From: Coprinus comatus | Lineage: Eukaryota > Basidiomycota > Agaricomycetes > Agaricales > Agaricaceae | Assembly (NCBI GenBank): GCA_034638255.1 | Contig: JAWPGT010000033.1 | Coordinates: 186,001 to 250,000 of the forward strand | Direction of reading: 5' to 3' | Length of the DNA stretch: 64,000 bases | Shown: piece after piece, positions 11,100 to 22,180 of the stretch | Position numbering within the stretch: the stretch's first letter is position 1 | Layout: each line of letters opens with the position of its first letter | Position numbers and translations under genes: made by a program | The notes under the pieces: model-generated | What the model saw: only the letters and a program-made list of their open reading frames with translations | What the model was told of the DNA's origin: nothing | Databases searched by the model: none

Positions 11100-13300
11100 G
11101 GTCAATAAACATTGTGGTGAACTACAGCCCAGTCATAGTGGCGTTTCTATAAATTTTGGAACTTTCCTTTGTTCAATTTCTTTTGGTGTTGATGTGGTTG
11201 TTGGGGTGATTTATTTGAGACTGAACTGGGGGCTTCTTGTGAACCGTGGTATTGGAGGAAATTTGCATGGGATTGTCAGGGTTTTGATGTGTTGATAGGA
11301 AGAAACCCTAGACTTCGACCATCATCCCATCACAATTATACCTAGAAAGACGATCTTCGCGGATATACGCTAGGGCTCAGTGATAATGGGTAATTAACAA
11401 CTTCTCTGCATATGTATTTTACATGTAAGCGCTTGTCAAACTCTCATTAGTTATCACTGAAGTTATATTTCACCCTCTGCTATATGGATCTTGTACAATA
11501 GATGTGCGTGGATATATATATATATACAAAGACCTACGCCTCGTCAATGTTGGCTTCAGCAGTGCAGAGTTGTTTGGTTGCATTTGTAACGTGGGCCTAT
11601 ATTTGGCTCAAACGGACAACTCACGTCCCCAATCTTTCCCCCAACCATCCAGGAGGAGGCCCTTTGTCGTGTTTTCAGATAAGGCCGGTGTCAGTGGCCA
11701 GGGCACCAGCTAGACTCTTTTACACGTGCGGTACCTGGTGAACGCGTGGATTGGTTCCCTCTCGCTTTAGCAGAGGTATCGCGTGGACTTTCAACCTTAT
11801 GGACTTGCCGCTTATTTCGGAAACGTAGGGCTGGCGTCTGTACTTTGGTTAGTACCATTGCGCGAGGTAGAGCTTGCCACCTACCAGTACATGGCTCAGC
11901 ACCATGTTTTCACATTTGCAATTCCCAAGACCCTGGTGACCAATCTGGAGATTTCAAAGTTCAAACTCGTAAGTTCCACTTTTGCTACCTGCATGAGGCT
12001 AATGCGACTCTTCTAGGTAATTCACGGTTTCACCCTCTGGTATCACCAGATTCACGGTTCACCCCTCCATTTCTTTCCAGTAAGTTCTTGAATTCTAAAA
12101 CAAGTCAATAACTAATACATTTAAATAATTTCGTATGTATGCTTCGCACCATATACAAGCTCATCCAACCACTCACATACTCTCTCCAAATGGACATCAC
12201 CTCCCATTTGTTCAGAATCGTTCCACCTAACAAGGTATGAATTGATTGTTTTGAACTTCATTCAACGCATTGATTATCTCTTTCCAGGTCTATCCATATG
12301 CCATCATGATTTCACTTTCATCATCCCTCTCTTGTTGCAATTCAGCACTCCCATTCTCAAATATTCATGCTAGCAAGGTATGATTTCTTTAAACTTTGTT
12401 CATTTAACTTGTTGATTACTTTCTAAGTTCCTGACCATTTGGATTTTGCGTTTCAATGTCTAGCTTACTTGATTTCTATCTTGGTATGTTTTGAATACTC
12501 AAAATCCAATCTGCTAACAAGTTTGAGTATGTTATTCCAGATTTTTCGATCTATGTAGAGTATTCCTAACTTGTAGTTTTTTTTTTACATACATTTCTTA
12601 TTGTTTTTGGATCCAGTGTTTGCGCAGACACTGGATTTAAAAACATTTTTTTTCTTTTTCTTTTTTGACTTTGGATAAGAAGAAGCGCAACTTCTTATTC
12701 AAAGTTTTTTTCTTCTTTATATTGCTTTAATGCTTAATATGTATGAATCTATTGCTTTTCATGGAAATTTGCCTATAACCTTAATGGTTGGTGTGAATTG
12801 TATATTGTTCGTATTCAGTTTGATCAATGATTATTGATCATCACATATGTTTTGAAACTTTTGATGTTATCAGATTTGGACTTTGCAAAAAAAGCGGATG
12901 AGTGTGATGTCCTACTCTCCTTGTCACACATCACTCACTACATGTCACATCCCAATAGCTACAACCTCACGAGATCATAATACCTCTGCCACATCATCAC
13001 ATCCCTATTCACTCAATTCCTAACGGAATCTCACGTTTCTAGGCTCTCTAGAATCATCTCAACGTTTCGCTTCGAATAGTGGCAGTTATGCGTCGCGTGG
13101 TTTAGTACTTGTACTATAACAGCCACTTTATTGAACAAGGTAAGTATACAATGATTTTGGTCTGTTGTACTCATTTCATCCCGCTCCGGCACGCGTCTTG
13201 GCTCTTCAGAACAGGCTCGCGTTTCTGCTTCGAACAAGCCTAGCCACGCATGCTACGATCTAGTTCCCATGCTATGGCATGAATAATATTGGTATGTCAT
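11100..13300. other. Gene-free stretch with intron-like blocks and paired hairpins
   Basis: No supportable protein gene. An AT dinucleotide run lies at 11,513-11,525. From about 12,230 several GT...AG blocks of about 55 bases follow each other (for example gtatgaattg...ctttccag, then gtatgatttc...ttctaag), which looks like a spliced transcript without an open frame. Two stem-loops lie at 12,611-12,636 and 12,669-12,704, each followed by a T-rich tract. Confidence 0.4.
12611..12704 (+). other. Pair of stem-loops followed by T-rich tracts
   Basis: Stem-loop 1 pairs atccagtgt (12,611-12,619) with acactggat (12,628-12,636) around the loop ttgcgcag. Stem-loop 2 pairs 14 bases (12,669-12,682 with 12,691-12,704, one G-T wobble) around the loop aagcgcaa. 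Each is followed within about 15 bases by a T/C-rich run. A structurally similar pair with related loops lies at 28,374-28,482. Confidence 0.6.
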
Positions 13301-13309
13301 CACTCTGTA

Positions 13310-14045
13310 GTATCCTGAGGCTGTCTCACTCATTTCTTCACATAGAGACATTTACCTAGACTCGTTTAGACCACTCCTAACTCCTCCATGACAGACCGAA
13401 GTTGTTTGCGCTGTGGGGAAGGATTGGAGGTGTAGTGAGCAATACTCTGGTACTAGGTCTCAGGTGAGTCACTCTAAATAAATATCTAATATTTCGCTTG
13501 ATACATGTTCAATCCTTATGATTTTATGCTCATTACAACAGTCTCAATGATGTCGTTTGAACGATACCATTTCCACTGCATACTGCCCAAAACTCCAGTG
13601 CCAACACACTCCTCTCTGGTGAGTTACCATATATGTTCCTCCCCAACTAAATATTTAATATGTCACTCAATATCTATGCACTCCTTTTGTATCTAGGTTC
13701 ATTAGAATCACCTGAACGGCGCCGTTCGAACGATACCATCCGCACTGCACACTGCCCGAAACCCATGCACCGACATGCACATCTCCGGTAAGTTACCACA
13801 TATCTTCCTCCCCAGCTAAATATTTAATATGTCACTCAATATCCATGCACACCTGTTGTACCTAGGCTCATTGAAATCGTCTAAGTGGCGCCGTTCAAAC
13901 AATACCACTTTTGCTGCATACCACTCAAAACTGATGTGCCGACATGTACATCTCTGGTAAGTTGCTATATATATATTACTCTCCAACTCAATATCTAATA
14001 CCTCACGCATTTCTTATCCAATCCTTTTGTGTTTAGGCTCGTTAG
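13310..14045 (+). repeat. Tandem array of exon-intron-like units (about 155-169 bp, 4 copies)
   Basis: Four tandem units each contain a GC-richer block with ggcgccgttc and catactgccc-type sequence, then a splice-donor-like g|gtgagt or g|gtaagtt (GT at about 13,464, 13,619, 13,788 and 13,957). Next come an AT-rich stretch with atatttaatatgtcactcaa and an acceptor-like ctag just before the next block. Spacing between the last three donors is 169 bases. There is no conserved open frame through the blocks. Confidence 0.55.
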
Positions 14046-14536
14046 AGCCACAGTAACCACTGCTTTCCAACGCTGGTACTCGCACGCTGTATGGCCAGGT
14101 ATCAACCTTCCTGCGATGTGATCTTTGTAACACATCATCCAAGTCGCTTTTTCTCTCCATTTTATGTTAATAATTACTTATTTCACTATTACAGTCTCTA
14201 CTCTGATACAAAGGTATGAACATGTAGTAATACTGTAGACCAAGTTGGTATATGACATGTATTATTACAACTTCAATGATATTATTTTTATTATCCTTAT
14301 TCCTTATTTGGTGTGACCTTGAGAGTACTTGAATTGTCCCGAAAATGCGAATCAAACACCGTAAATAAGTTTTAATAAGTTGTTTTAAGGTGAAATAAAT
14401 GATTCCAAGGTGTCCAAGTGAAAAAAAGGAATGTTAAGGAATGTTAAGTAACTGCATGAAATCCTGATGACTATGCAAGTAGTAAACACGACTTTTAGCC
14501 CAAATTATTGTTTGACAGTTCAATCCCAAATATAAG

Positions 14537-14583
14537 TTATTTAGATAACCTCTCCAACTCCTTTAACTTCGCTTGCAACTCCT
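14537..14583 (-). pseudogene. 3' end of the KDZ coiled-coil accessory gene, separated by the gypsy insertion
   Basis: Read leftward from the gypsy target duplication, the sequence encodes ELQAKLKELERLSK and a TAA at 14,537-14,539. It continues, in frame and in heptad character, the coiled coil that stops at 22,906 on the other side of the retrotransposon when one copy of the 5-bp duplication is removed. Confidence 0.8.
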
Positions 14584-15100
14584 TGTCACGTACCGTGCCA
14601 CCGACTGACCTTCCGACAGCTCTTCCAACCTTCCGACAGTTCCGACTGTCAATCTTGTTATCGGTCGCCGACCTCTTGGGCCTTCATCTCTTATCTGCTC
14701 GTCCTACTCCAACTTCCTGTTTCGGTTACTTCCCTTTTCGGTCGGCATCATCCTTTTTAGTATGTCGGCCCGTTGTTCTGTTATCTTATGTTTTGATATG
14801 TTATATTCCGATATCGGTAAACAATGTATTTAATCGCTAGTCGCTCATGTACATTCCTTAGTCTGATATCAACATAGTATCCGCACTCATTCTTCTGTCT
14901 TGTCTTGTTCTGACTCTAAGTCAATCTTGTCTCTGTTCTCGTTCTCTACTCTCCTCCGTAATTCCTTCCGACATTCTTTCCGACCGTTCGGTCCTCTTGC
15001 AAGTGAGGCTAATCGCAGTATCGGAAGGGCGCAACACATACGTTGAAGCCGAAGCCTCAATCCGACGTCGCTAGCTCATCTCCGATCCCCGTTCTTAACA
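14584..15100 (+). repeat. 5' LTR of Ty3/gypsy element
   Basis: 517 bp beginning TGTCACG and ending TTAACA (TG...CA ends). It is flanked on the outside by the target duplication ctcct (14,579-14,583), which is repeated at 22,901-22,905. It differs from the 3' LTR (22,384-22,900) at seven positions by eye, all of them CpG to TpG/CpA type transitions. Confidence 0.95.
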
Positions 15101-15143
15101 GTATATCAGACTTCAAGCTTCTGGTACTGTCTCTCTTGTGTCT

Positions 15144-16718
15144 ATGTCTGGAATTACTACTACTGTTCCTTCCCGGTCTGCTTGTGTTCAGGCCGAAGAG
15201 CCTGCTTGTGTTCAGGTTACTCCTGCTGCTAGGTCTATTTTTGATACTGGTTCCCCTCTTACCCCTACTCCCGCTGGTTATCGTTCACCGAATCTCTCCC
15301 GATCCCACTCTGAGACCAATATTCGCCGTCGTGGAGGTCTGCCTGCTATTAACTATGGTCATCGTCGAGCTAACAATCAAACTCCGAACCCTCCCGGTGG
15401 TTTCCGTCCTGACGTTCCGATGGATGAAAACGATAGGGATTCCAATGCCGAAAATCATCCCGAAAATCGCCGTGTTCCTGCCGATCCTGGCAACAGTGTT
15501 CCGCGAAACCCCCCAAATCCACCCGACGGTGGTGACGGTGGCGGTGGTGGCGGTGGCGATGATGATGATGACAATAATGCAGATGATAATGACGAACACC
15601 CGAACAATCCCGATCCACCCTTGGCCCAACAGCCTGGTCGGGATATCTTAGAGGATCAACTACAAGCATTCTTGCATGGTCTCGGCACACTTAGTCGTGC
15701 CTTGACCGCCCAGGCCCGCGCCTCGGCTACTCCTGCCCCTAATCCTCCTGTTCGGACGTCGGATCGTGCACATGTTCGTGAACCCGCAGTCTTTGACGGT
15801 TCTAAACCAACGAAGCTGTCGGAATTCCTTTTCCAATGCCGTCTCTATTTCCAACACCATCAGAGCCTGGCCTCCGACGTCAGTTGGGTCGGGTTCGCTC
15901 TCTCCTATCTCTCTGGTTCTGCCCGTCAATGGTTTCAAACTGTGCTTGAGAATACTCACGACTGGATGTTAGTCCCCTGGTACACCGACTGGGATCTATT
16001 CGTCCTAGAACTCACCGCTAACTTCGGCTGTTCCGACTTACTCGCCGAAGCTGCGGAGGAATTGGACAACCTCACTATGGCTTCAGGCGGTCCGATCGCG
16101 ACCTACAATGTTGAGTTCAACCGTTTGGCCGGGGTCCTCCAATACCCTGATTATCTTCTCTGCCGTGCCTATTACAAAGGTCTTCCTGACCGACTCAAAG
16201 ACGCTCTCTATGCACTACCCCAGGGCAAACCAACCTCTCTTGCCGATATGCGTGACACTTGCATTCGTATCGATCAACGCTACTGGGAACGTCAACGCGA
16301 AAAGAAGCGTGTTGCAAGTCGCAACTCGCCGAATACTCCCGCTGCGACTACTCAGTCTTCCACTTCCAATTCTTCCACTTCTACTTCCACATCGGGTCAA
16401 TCGTCTTCCAAGTCCAAGTCGTCCGATAAATCCAAATCGGCGACCCCTGCTCCGAAAGCCACTACTACTGCTTCCACTACCCCTAAACCTGCAACCGATC
16501 TCTCCAATAAACTCGACTCTAACGGCAAGCTCACTGCCGAAGAACGTCAACGTCGGATTGCTAACAACCTCTGCCTCTTCTGCGGCGCCGCTGGTCACGG
16601 TGTTAGCGTTTGTCGGAAGAAAGCAGCTTCGGAAGCAGAGAAAGCCAAGGCTCGGGCAGCTACTACTACGACTTCGGAAACGACCTCGTCCTCTCAAACC
16701 GAGAGTTCGGGAAACTGA
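15144..16718 (+). CDS. gag: Ty3/gypsy Gag
   Basis: The likely start is the ATG at 15,144 (MSGITTTVPSRS), giving 524 residues. The middle part has the retrotransposon gag fold signature (FLFQCRLYFQHH, SYLSGSARQWFQ, MLVPWYTDWDLFVLELTANFG). A Ser/Thr-rich linker follows, and near the C-terminus a CCHC zinc knuckle, CLFCGAAGHGVSVC (C-x2-C-x4-H-x4-C). Gag forms the particle and binds the RNA. Its last 109 bases overlap the Pol frame, which lies in the -1 frame, so Pol is probably made by -1 frameshifting. An unusual Asp/Gly-rich insert (GGDGGGGGGGDDDDD) lies at about 15,525-15,590. The frame is intact. Confidence 0.92.
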   Translation: MSGITTTVPSRSACVQAEEPACVQVTPAARSIFDTGSPLTPTPAGYRSPNLSRSHSETNIRRRGGLPAINYGHRRANNQTPNPPGGFRPDVPMDENDRDSNAENHPENRRVPADPGNSVPRNPPNPPDGGDGGGGGGGDDDDDNNADDNDEHPNNPDPPLAQQPGRDILEDQLQAFLHGLGTLSRALTAQARASATPAPNPPVRTSDRAHVREPAVFDGSKPTKLSEFLFQCRLYFQHHQSLASDVSWVGFALSYLSGSARQWFQTVLENTHDWMLVPWYTDWDLFVLELTANFGCSDLLAEAAEELDNLTMASGGPIATYNVEFNRLAGVLQYPDYLLCRAYYKGLPDRLKDALYALPQGKPTSLADMRDTCIRIDQRYWERQREKKRVASRNSPNTPAATTQSSTSNSSTSTSTSGQSSSKSKSSDKSKSATPAPKATTTASTTPKPATDLSNKLDSNGKLTAEERQRRIANNLCLFCGAAGHGVSVCRKKAASEAEKAKARAATTTTSETTSSSQTESSGN

Positions 16719-18799
16719 TCTGCGATCCTTCGGGTGTGCAGACCGAGGATCGTGTTCTTCCTCCCTGCACTATTCCCTTTGTTCGTTTGAACGCTTCCGC
16801 TCTTTCTAACCCCGACTCACTTCATATTCCTTTGTCTTCTTCCGCTCCTTGTTTTGCTTCTTGTTCCAAATCGCCGATTGTTGCTCTTATTGATAGCGGT
16901 TCTACTCATTGCTTCATTGACACCGAATTCGTTCGCGAGTTCGCTATACCCACTAGTTCTTGTCCTCCGGTTGAATTACGATTATTCGATGGCTCTTCTA
17001 ACTCTTATATTACCCAATCTCTGTCCTTACCTATTACTTTTCCCTCTGGTGAATCTATGGCTATTGATTTCTATGTGACTCGGCTTGACTCTTCGTGTGC
17101 TATGGTTCTTGGTTACAACTGGCTCACCCGCTACAATCCATTGATTGACTGGGTCTCGGGCAGTATATCTTTCCGATCTATGACTAACGATGATCTTGCT
17201 CTCTCTGCTTCGCTGCAAAAACCGACGGTGGCCGATGCCCCTGTCACTCCATCTCTTTCTGATGTCTCCGACATCAATCCTTCCGACTCGTCTTCCGACA
17301 ATCTTGTTTCTTCTTCTGTCACTCCTGTAGGGTGCTCTGCCTCTGCATCACCGATCAAGCCACACATCAGTTTCGTGAATGCGATTGCTTTCGATCGTGC
17401 TCGCCGACTGCCTGGTTCGCAACAGTTCACGTTGGATCTCAAGTCTAACGTTCGAGCTGCTGCTGCCGCTCTCAAATCTGCTTCACCAGAACCTCCTGAC
17501 CTTTCTGCCATCCCTTCCGAATATCACGAATTCGCCGACGTGTTCAGCAAAGCCAAAGCCGACACGTTACCACCTCACCGACCTTACGACCTCAAGATTG
17601 ATCTTGAGGAAGGTACCTCACCACCTATCGGTGTGCTCTATTCGCTGTCGCAAATCGAGCTTGAGGCCTTACATGAGTTCATCGACGAGAACTTAACTTC
17701 TGGTTTTATTTGACAATCTTCTTCTTCTCATGCCGCACCCGTTCTTTTCGTAAAAAAGAAGGACGGTTCTCTCCGACTCTGTGTTGATTTTCGTGGTCTT
17801 AATCGCATCTCTAAAAAGGACCGTTACCCACTTCCGCTCATTTCCGACCTCTTAGACTCTCCCCGAAAGGCTCGTATCTACACCAAGATTGACCTCCGTC
17901 ATGCTTATCATCTCGTTCGTATCGCCGAAGGCGACGAATGGAAAACGGCTTTCCAAACTTGCTACGGTTCGTTTGAATGGCTTGTCATGCCATTTGGTCT
18001 TACCAACGCTCCCGCCGCTTTTCAACGTTTTATGAACGACATCTTTTCGGATATGCTCGATGTCTGTGTAGTCGTCTATCTTGACGACATTCTCATTTAT
18101 TCCGACGACATTGCTTCTCACAAAAAACATGTCCGCGAAGTTCTCAAACGTCTGCGCAAGCATGGTCTTTATGCTCGTGCCGACAAATGTGAATTTCATT
18201 CCGAATCGGTGGAATATCTTGGCTACATTCTCGGCTCTGGAGGTCTTACTATGGCTCAGGACAAGGTTCAAATTATTCAAGACTGGCCTGAACCGAAAAA
18301 GGTAAAGGACATTCAATCTTTCTTGGGTTTTGCGAACTTCTATCGGCGCTTTATCTATGGTTATTCCGACATCGTTGTCCCTCTGACAAGGCTCACTCGA
18401 AAGGGTGTTGCTTGGTCGTTTGACGGCGAAGCTCGGGATGCTTTCAATGCTCTCAAAAAAGCGTTTACTTGTGCTCCTGTGCTTACTCATTGGGTCCCTG
18501 ATGCTCAAATCATCGTCGAGACCGACGCTTCCGACTACGCTCTTGCTGCTATCATTTCTTTACTTACCGACGACGGTGACATCCACCCCGTCGCTTTCCA
18601 CTCCCGTACCTTTTCCGCTCCCGAACTCAACTACGACACCCACGATAAAGAACTTCTCGCCATCTTCGAAGCTTTCCGAATCTGGCGACACTACCTTGAA
18701 GGAGCTTCGCTCCCGATTGATGTTGTCACCGATCACAAAAATTTGGAATACTTTTCTACTACTAAGGTTCTTACTCGTCGGCAAGCTCGCTGGTCTGAG
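16610..18799 (+). pseudogene. pol: Ty3/gypsy Pol, part 1: protease, reverse transcriptase, start of RNase H
   Basis: The frame opens inside the 3' end of gag (-1 frame). Order: aspartic protease with ALIDSGSTHCFID (about 16,885-16,925); reverse transcriptase with KKDGSLRLCVDFRGLN (17,755-17,803) and the catalytic YLDD (about 18,079); an RNase H domain starting TDASDYALAAI (18,520-18,555). An in-frame TGA at 17,711-17,713 stands in the ASGFIR-type motif before the polymerase, where Arg (CGA) is expected. The frame is otherwise open until the solo LTR at 18,800 splits the RNase H domain. The element cannot make a full Pol. Confidence 0.92.
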
Positions 18800-19147
18800 T
18801 GTAAGCGCAGGATCGTAGAGGACGACGAGGCGAGCACGATGACGAAGGAATGGAAGGAAACCAATGAGAAATGACTGAGATAGAACACAAACACTGCAGA
18901 CACTTGTATTAGACTGGAGAGATACAATAACTTCTTAACTACTCACCTGCAGACACTTGTATTAGACTAGAGAGTCTTCATGTGTCTGCAGGACGCTTCA
19001 GTAACGTGTGACGTGACATTGTGATGTCACAGAAAGCGGAAACAATCTACAAGTCCAGAACTCCAAAGAGAATATCCAACCACAACTCTTCTAACCTCAA
19101 CCAACAATAAGTACTGACCTTGGGGACTGTCTAGAGCATTCCTGACA
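18800..19147 (+). mobile_element. Solo LTR inserted into gypsy pol
   Basis: 348 bp beginning TGTAAGC and ending CCTGACA, flanked by the 5-bp duplication ctgag (18,795-18,799 and 19,148-19,152). Removing it with one duplication restores an uninterrupted RNase H reading frame (RQARWSE then YLSGFNLVIRF), which proves the insertion is secondary. An internal 21-25-base repeat (ctgcagacacttgtattaga) occurs twice, at about 18,893 and 18,949. It has no coding capacity. TG...CA ends and a 5-bp duplication point to a solo LTR rather than a MITE. Confidence 0.82.
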
Positions 19148-19152
19148 CTGAG

Positions 19153-20844
19153 TACCTCTCTGGGTTTAATCTTGTTATTCGCTTCCGACCTGGACACCTC
19201 GGCACTAAGCCCGATGCTCTTACTCGTCGGTGGGACGTCTACCCTAAGGAGGGGGGAGTCGGCTATGCAGCCGTTAATCCTCACAACTTCCGACCGGTCT
19301 TCACTCAAGACCAACTTTCGGCCTCTGTTCGTGCTACGTACCTTCTTACTCCTGCTCTTTGTGCTTCTGTTATTGCTGACATTTCTAAGCTCCATTCCGA
19401 TATACTCTCTTTTCTTTCTTCCGATGCTGAGATCGCCGAACACCTCGTCGAACCGACAGGTCGGTGGTCTAGGGACGATCATGGATTCCTTCGCCTTGAC
19501 GGCAGGATCTACGTCCCAGATGCTGAGAACCTTCGGGTTCGGGTTATGCAATATCATCACGACCATCCCCTTGCTGGTCATTACGGTCAGAATAAAACTC
19601 TCGAGCTTATTCGTCGAGACTATACATGGCCTGGTATTCGGGAAATGGTCAAACTCTTTGTCAAGAGTTGTGTAACCTGTATGCGATCCAAACTGCAGCA
19701 TCATCGGCCTTATGGCTTGCTTAAGCCGCTTCCGATTCCTTCTCGTCCTTGGGATTCTATCTCGATGGACTTCATTGAGAAACTTCCCGCTTCTTCTGGC
19801 TTCGATGCGATTCTCGTTGTCATTGACCGATTCACGAAGCAAGCTGTTTTTATTCCTTGTCATGATACAATTACTTCCGCTGACTTAGCCCGACTATTCG
19901 TTATCCATGTGTTCTCGAAGCATGGTGTACCGTCCCACATTACTTCCGATCGTGGTTCGGAGTTCGTTTCTCATTTCTTCCGATCGCTTGGTGAAGCGTT
20001 GAACATGCGTCTTCATTTCACTTCGGGTTATCACCCCGAAGGTGATGGTCAAACCGAACGAACTAACCAAACTCTTGAACAGTACATTAGGATCTACTGT
20101 AACTATCAGCAGACCGACTGGTCGGAACTTCTTCCGCTCGCCGAGTTCGCGTACAACAATGTGCCGAATGCTTCCACTAATGTATCACCATTCTTTGCTA
20201 ACAAGGGTTACCATCCTAATATTACAGTTTACCCCGAACGCGACCTGGTGTCCGCTCGAGCTCGTGAATTCACGACTAATCTTGATGAGTTGCATGCGAC
20301 TCTCAAGTTAGAGATTGCTTCCGCTCAGAAAAGGTATCAGGCTTCTGCCGACGCAAAGCGACTTCCGTCGCCGAGCTTCAAAGTCGGTGATCAAGCATTT
20401 GTTAAGGCTCAATTCTTCCGAACTACTCGTCCTGCAAAGAAATTTGCCGAAAAGTATTTGGGTCCTTACAAGATCATTGCACAACCTGGTACACTTTCTT
20501 ATACACTTCAATTACCTCCGAATTTCCATTCTGTACACCCTGTCTTCCATGTATCCATGCTCGAACCGTTTACTGCTAACCCCTTTCCGAACCGTTCAGA
20601 TTCTCCACCACCGCCGATTGAAATCGAAGGCGATGTTGAGTACGAAATCTCCCAAATCGTCGATTCCAAGATCGACCGACGTCGGGCTTGCAAACTACTC
20701 TACAAAGTCGCTTGGTTGGGATATGAGGATACGGACGAGGAGTTTTCTTGGTTACCGGCGAATGAACTTGAGCATGCGGTTGAATTGGTTGATGCGTTCC
20801 ATCGTTCCTATCCCCACCTTCCGGGGCCTCTATCTTCTCTTTAA
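19153..20844 (+). CDS. pol: Ty3/gypsy Pol, part 2: RNase H end, integrase and chromodomain
   Basis: This resumes in frame after the solo LTR. The RNase H tail (RFRPGHLGTKPDALTRRWD) is followed by the integrase zinc-binding part (HHDHPLAGHYGQNKT ... CVTCMRSK). The catalytic core DDE follows: D in SMDFIEKL, D in TSDRGSEF, and E in DGQTERTNQ. A C-terminal chromodomain comes last (EYEISQIVDSKIDRR ... YKVAWLGYEDTDEEFSWLPANEL, about 20,630-20,790). Chromodomains steer such integrases to methylated histone tails, consistent with insertion into heterochromatin. Stop at 20,842-20,844. No lesions were seen in this part. Confidence 0.92.
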   Translation, partial: YLSGFNLVIRFRPGHLGTKPDALTRRWDVYPKEGGVGYAAVNPHNFRPVFTQDQLSASVRATYLLTPALCASVIADISKLHSDILSFLSSDAEIAEHLVEPTGRWSRDDHGFLRLDGRIYVPDAENLRVRVMQYHHDHPLAGHYGQNKTLELIRRDYTWPGIREMVKLFVKSCVTCMRSKLQHHRPYGLLKPLPIPSRPWDSISMDFIEKLPASSGFDAILVVIDRFTKQAVFIPCHDTITSADLARLFVIHVFSKHGVPSHITSDRGSEFVSHFFRSLGEALNMRLHFTSGYHPEGDGQTERTNQTLEQYIRIYCNYQQTDWSELLPLAEFAYNNVPNASTNVSPFFANKGYHPNITVYPERDLVSARAREFTTNLDELHATLKLEIASAQKRYQASADAKRLPSPSFKVGDQAFVKAQFFRTTRPAKKFAEKYLGPYKIIAQPGTLSYTLQLPPNFHSVHPVFHVSMLEPFTANPFPNRSDSPPPPIEIEGDVEYEISQIVDSKIDRRRACKLLYKVAWLGYEDTDEEFSWLPANELEHAVELVDAFHRSYPHLPGPLSSL

Positions 20845-21145
20845 TCATCGTTTCCGATCGCCAATTCTGGGCTAGGCCCGACTTCAACTTCTTCCGACTC
20901 CTGTTTATCTTGGCTGATTGTGTTCCGATCTTACTACTCTCTCTAATCTCGTATTGTACTCCCTTCTCGCGCTATTACCTTCGACCTATCGGTCATTTCG
21001 TGCACTCTCTGTCTGTTTCTTCGTTTCGGCTGTCGGTTTTTAACTTGCTACTTATTCTGATTTCCTCCGACGAGAACAGGAAAATGCTTGGTACTTGTAG
21101 TAAAACAAATATACTACAAGCTACAAGTACCACCGACGCCGACGC

Positions 21146-22180
21146 CTACTCCTCCTCCCCGTCGGCATCCTCTCCCTCCTCCTCTTCCTCGTTGCCGTCC
21201 TTCCCGTCACTCACGTCCTTCAAATCCTTTCGTAATCCTTTCATCTCCATCACTAGCGCTCCCAACGCTTGCCGCTGCCAATCCCAATGCTCCTTCTGTA
21301 ATTTTCGCCACTCGAAGTGACAACTCTCGTCGTGTTGTTCCCGTGCGTTGATTGCCCTCTCAAGACGAGAAACGGCGGCAGTAAACTGGCCGATCGTGGC
21401 CGACTCACGAACGGGGGGACGATTGGTGGTCGATGTTGAGGGACCGGCGGCAGGGTGACCGAAAATCTCTTCGTGGGTCAACTTCGACCCACCGAAATCC
21501 ATCCAAGACGGGGCTGACGCTGCCGTCGAGGTCGCCTTGCGAGGTACCGGCCTCTTCCTCACTTCTCTGACTTCTTCCTCCTTCCTTTTCCCTTTCTCCT
21601 TCCTAACTTCCCCATCCGTGTCTTTTCCGACGCACCCTTTCTTGTCTTTGGCGCAGCGTTTGCAAGGCCCGTTCGGCCTAGCACCTTCCTCGCATCCCAC
21701 ACCCAACCCGACACATCTGCTACATGCCACCCTACGTGGCCGACTACGTTCGGTTAGTTCGGGGCGCGACGGCACCTCAACATAGACGACTTGCCTATCG
21801 CTCGTCGCATTACTCTTCACACCCTCCACCACTACAACCTCGTCGTCACTGTTTTCAACGGTGGCCTTCGATTTCTTCTTCACCACCACCGCCGACGCTT
21901 TCCCATCCGACTCCCGACGCCTCTTCACTGTCTCCACTTCTTGTTCTTGTAACGAATTCGAGGATACCGTCGGGGTAATGGGCGGTGGTGTCGGAAGTCG
22001 TGGAGAGGTTGGTGCGGGGGTGGAGGGTACTGTTGTCGGAACTTCCGCTGTTGCCTCCGCGGCACTGGTAGGACCCGAGGACGTCGAGACTGCCTGAGCA
22101 GCTTTCCACGCTGCCTCAAAGGCCTCTCGCTGCTCGCTACTCATATTCAGAAAGTCATACATGGTGGGGATGTTGGACAT
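21146..22180 (-). CDS. Antisense accessory ORF of the gypsy element with a Zn2Cys6-type cluster
   Basis: A single open frame of 344 codons from the ATG at 22,180 to the TAG at 21,146, on the strand opposite gag-pol and between integrase and the 3' LTR. Residues about 1-30 are Ala/Glu-rich (SSEQREAFEAAWKAA). The middle carries six cysteines spaced C-x2-C-x6-C-x9-C-x2-C-x6-C (CSRCVGLGVGC ... CKRCAKDKKGC, about 21,618-21,710), which fits the Zn(II)2Cys6 binuclear cluster of fungal regulators. Next come basic KGKRKEEE stretches, a probable coiled coil (SRLERAINAREQHDES) and an acidic C-terminus. It is long and intact and has its own start. Whether it binds DNA or the element RNA is not shown. Confidence 0.7.
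   Translation of the reverse strand: MSNIPTMYDFLNMSSEQREAFEAAWKAAQAVSTSSGPTSAAEATAEVPTTVPSTPAPTSPRLPTPPPITPTVSSNSLQEQEVETVKRRRESDGKASAVVVKKKSKATVENSDDEVVVVEGVKSNATSDRQVVYVEVPSRPELTERSRPRRVACSRCVGLGVGCEEGARPNGPCKRCAKDKKGCVGKDTDGEVRKEKGKRKEEEVREVRKRPVPRKATSTAASAPSWMDFGGSKLTHEEIFGHPAAGPSTSTTNRPPVRESATIGQFTAAVSRLERAINAREQHDESCHFEWRKLQKEHWDWQRQALGALVMEMKGLRKDLKDVSDGKDGNEEEEEGEDADGEEE

Noticed and set aside
18800..19147. Intron in gypsy pol, because the insert begins (t)gtaagc
   Set aside because: Splicing at a matching AG leaves an extra base. The TG...CA ends with ctgag duplication explain the insert exactly as an LTR.
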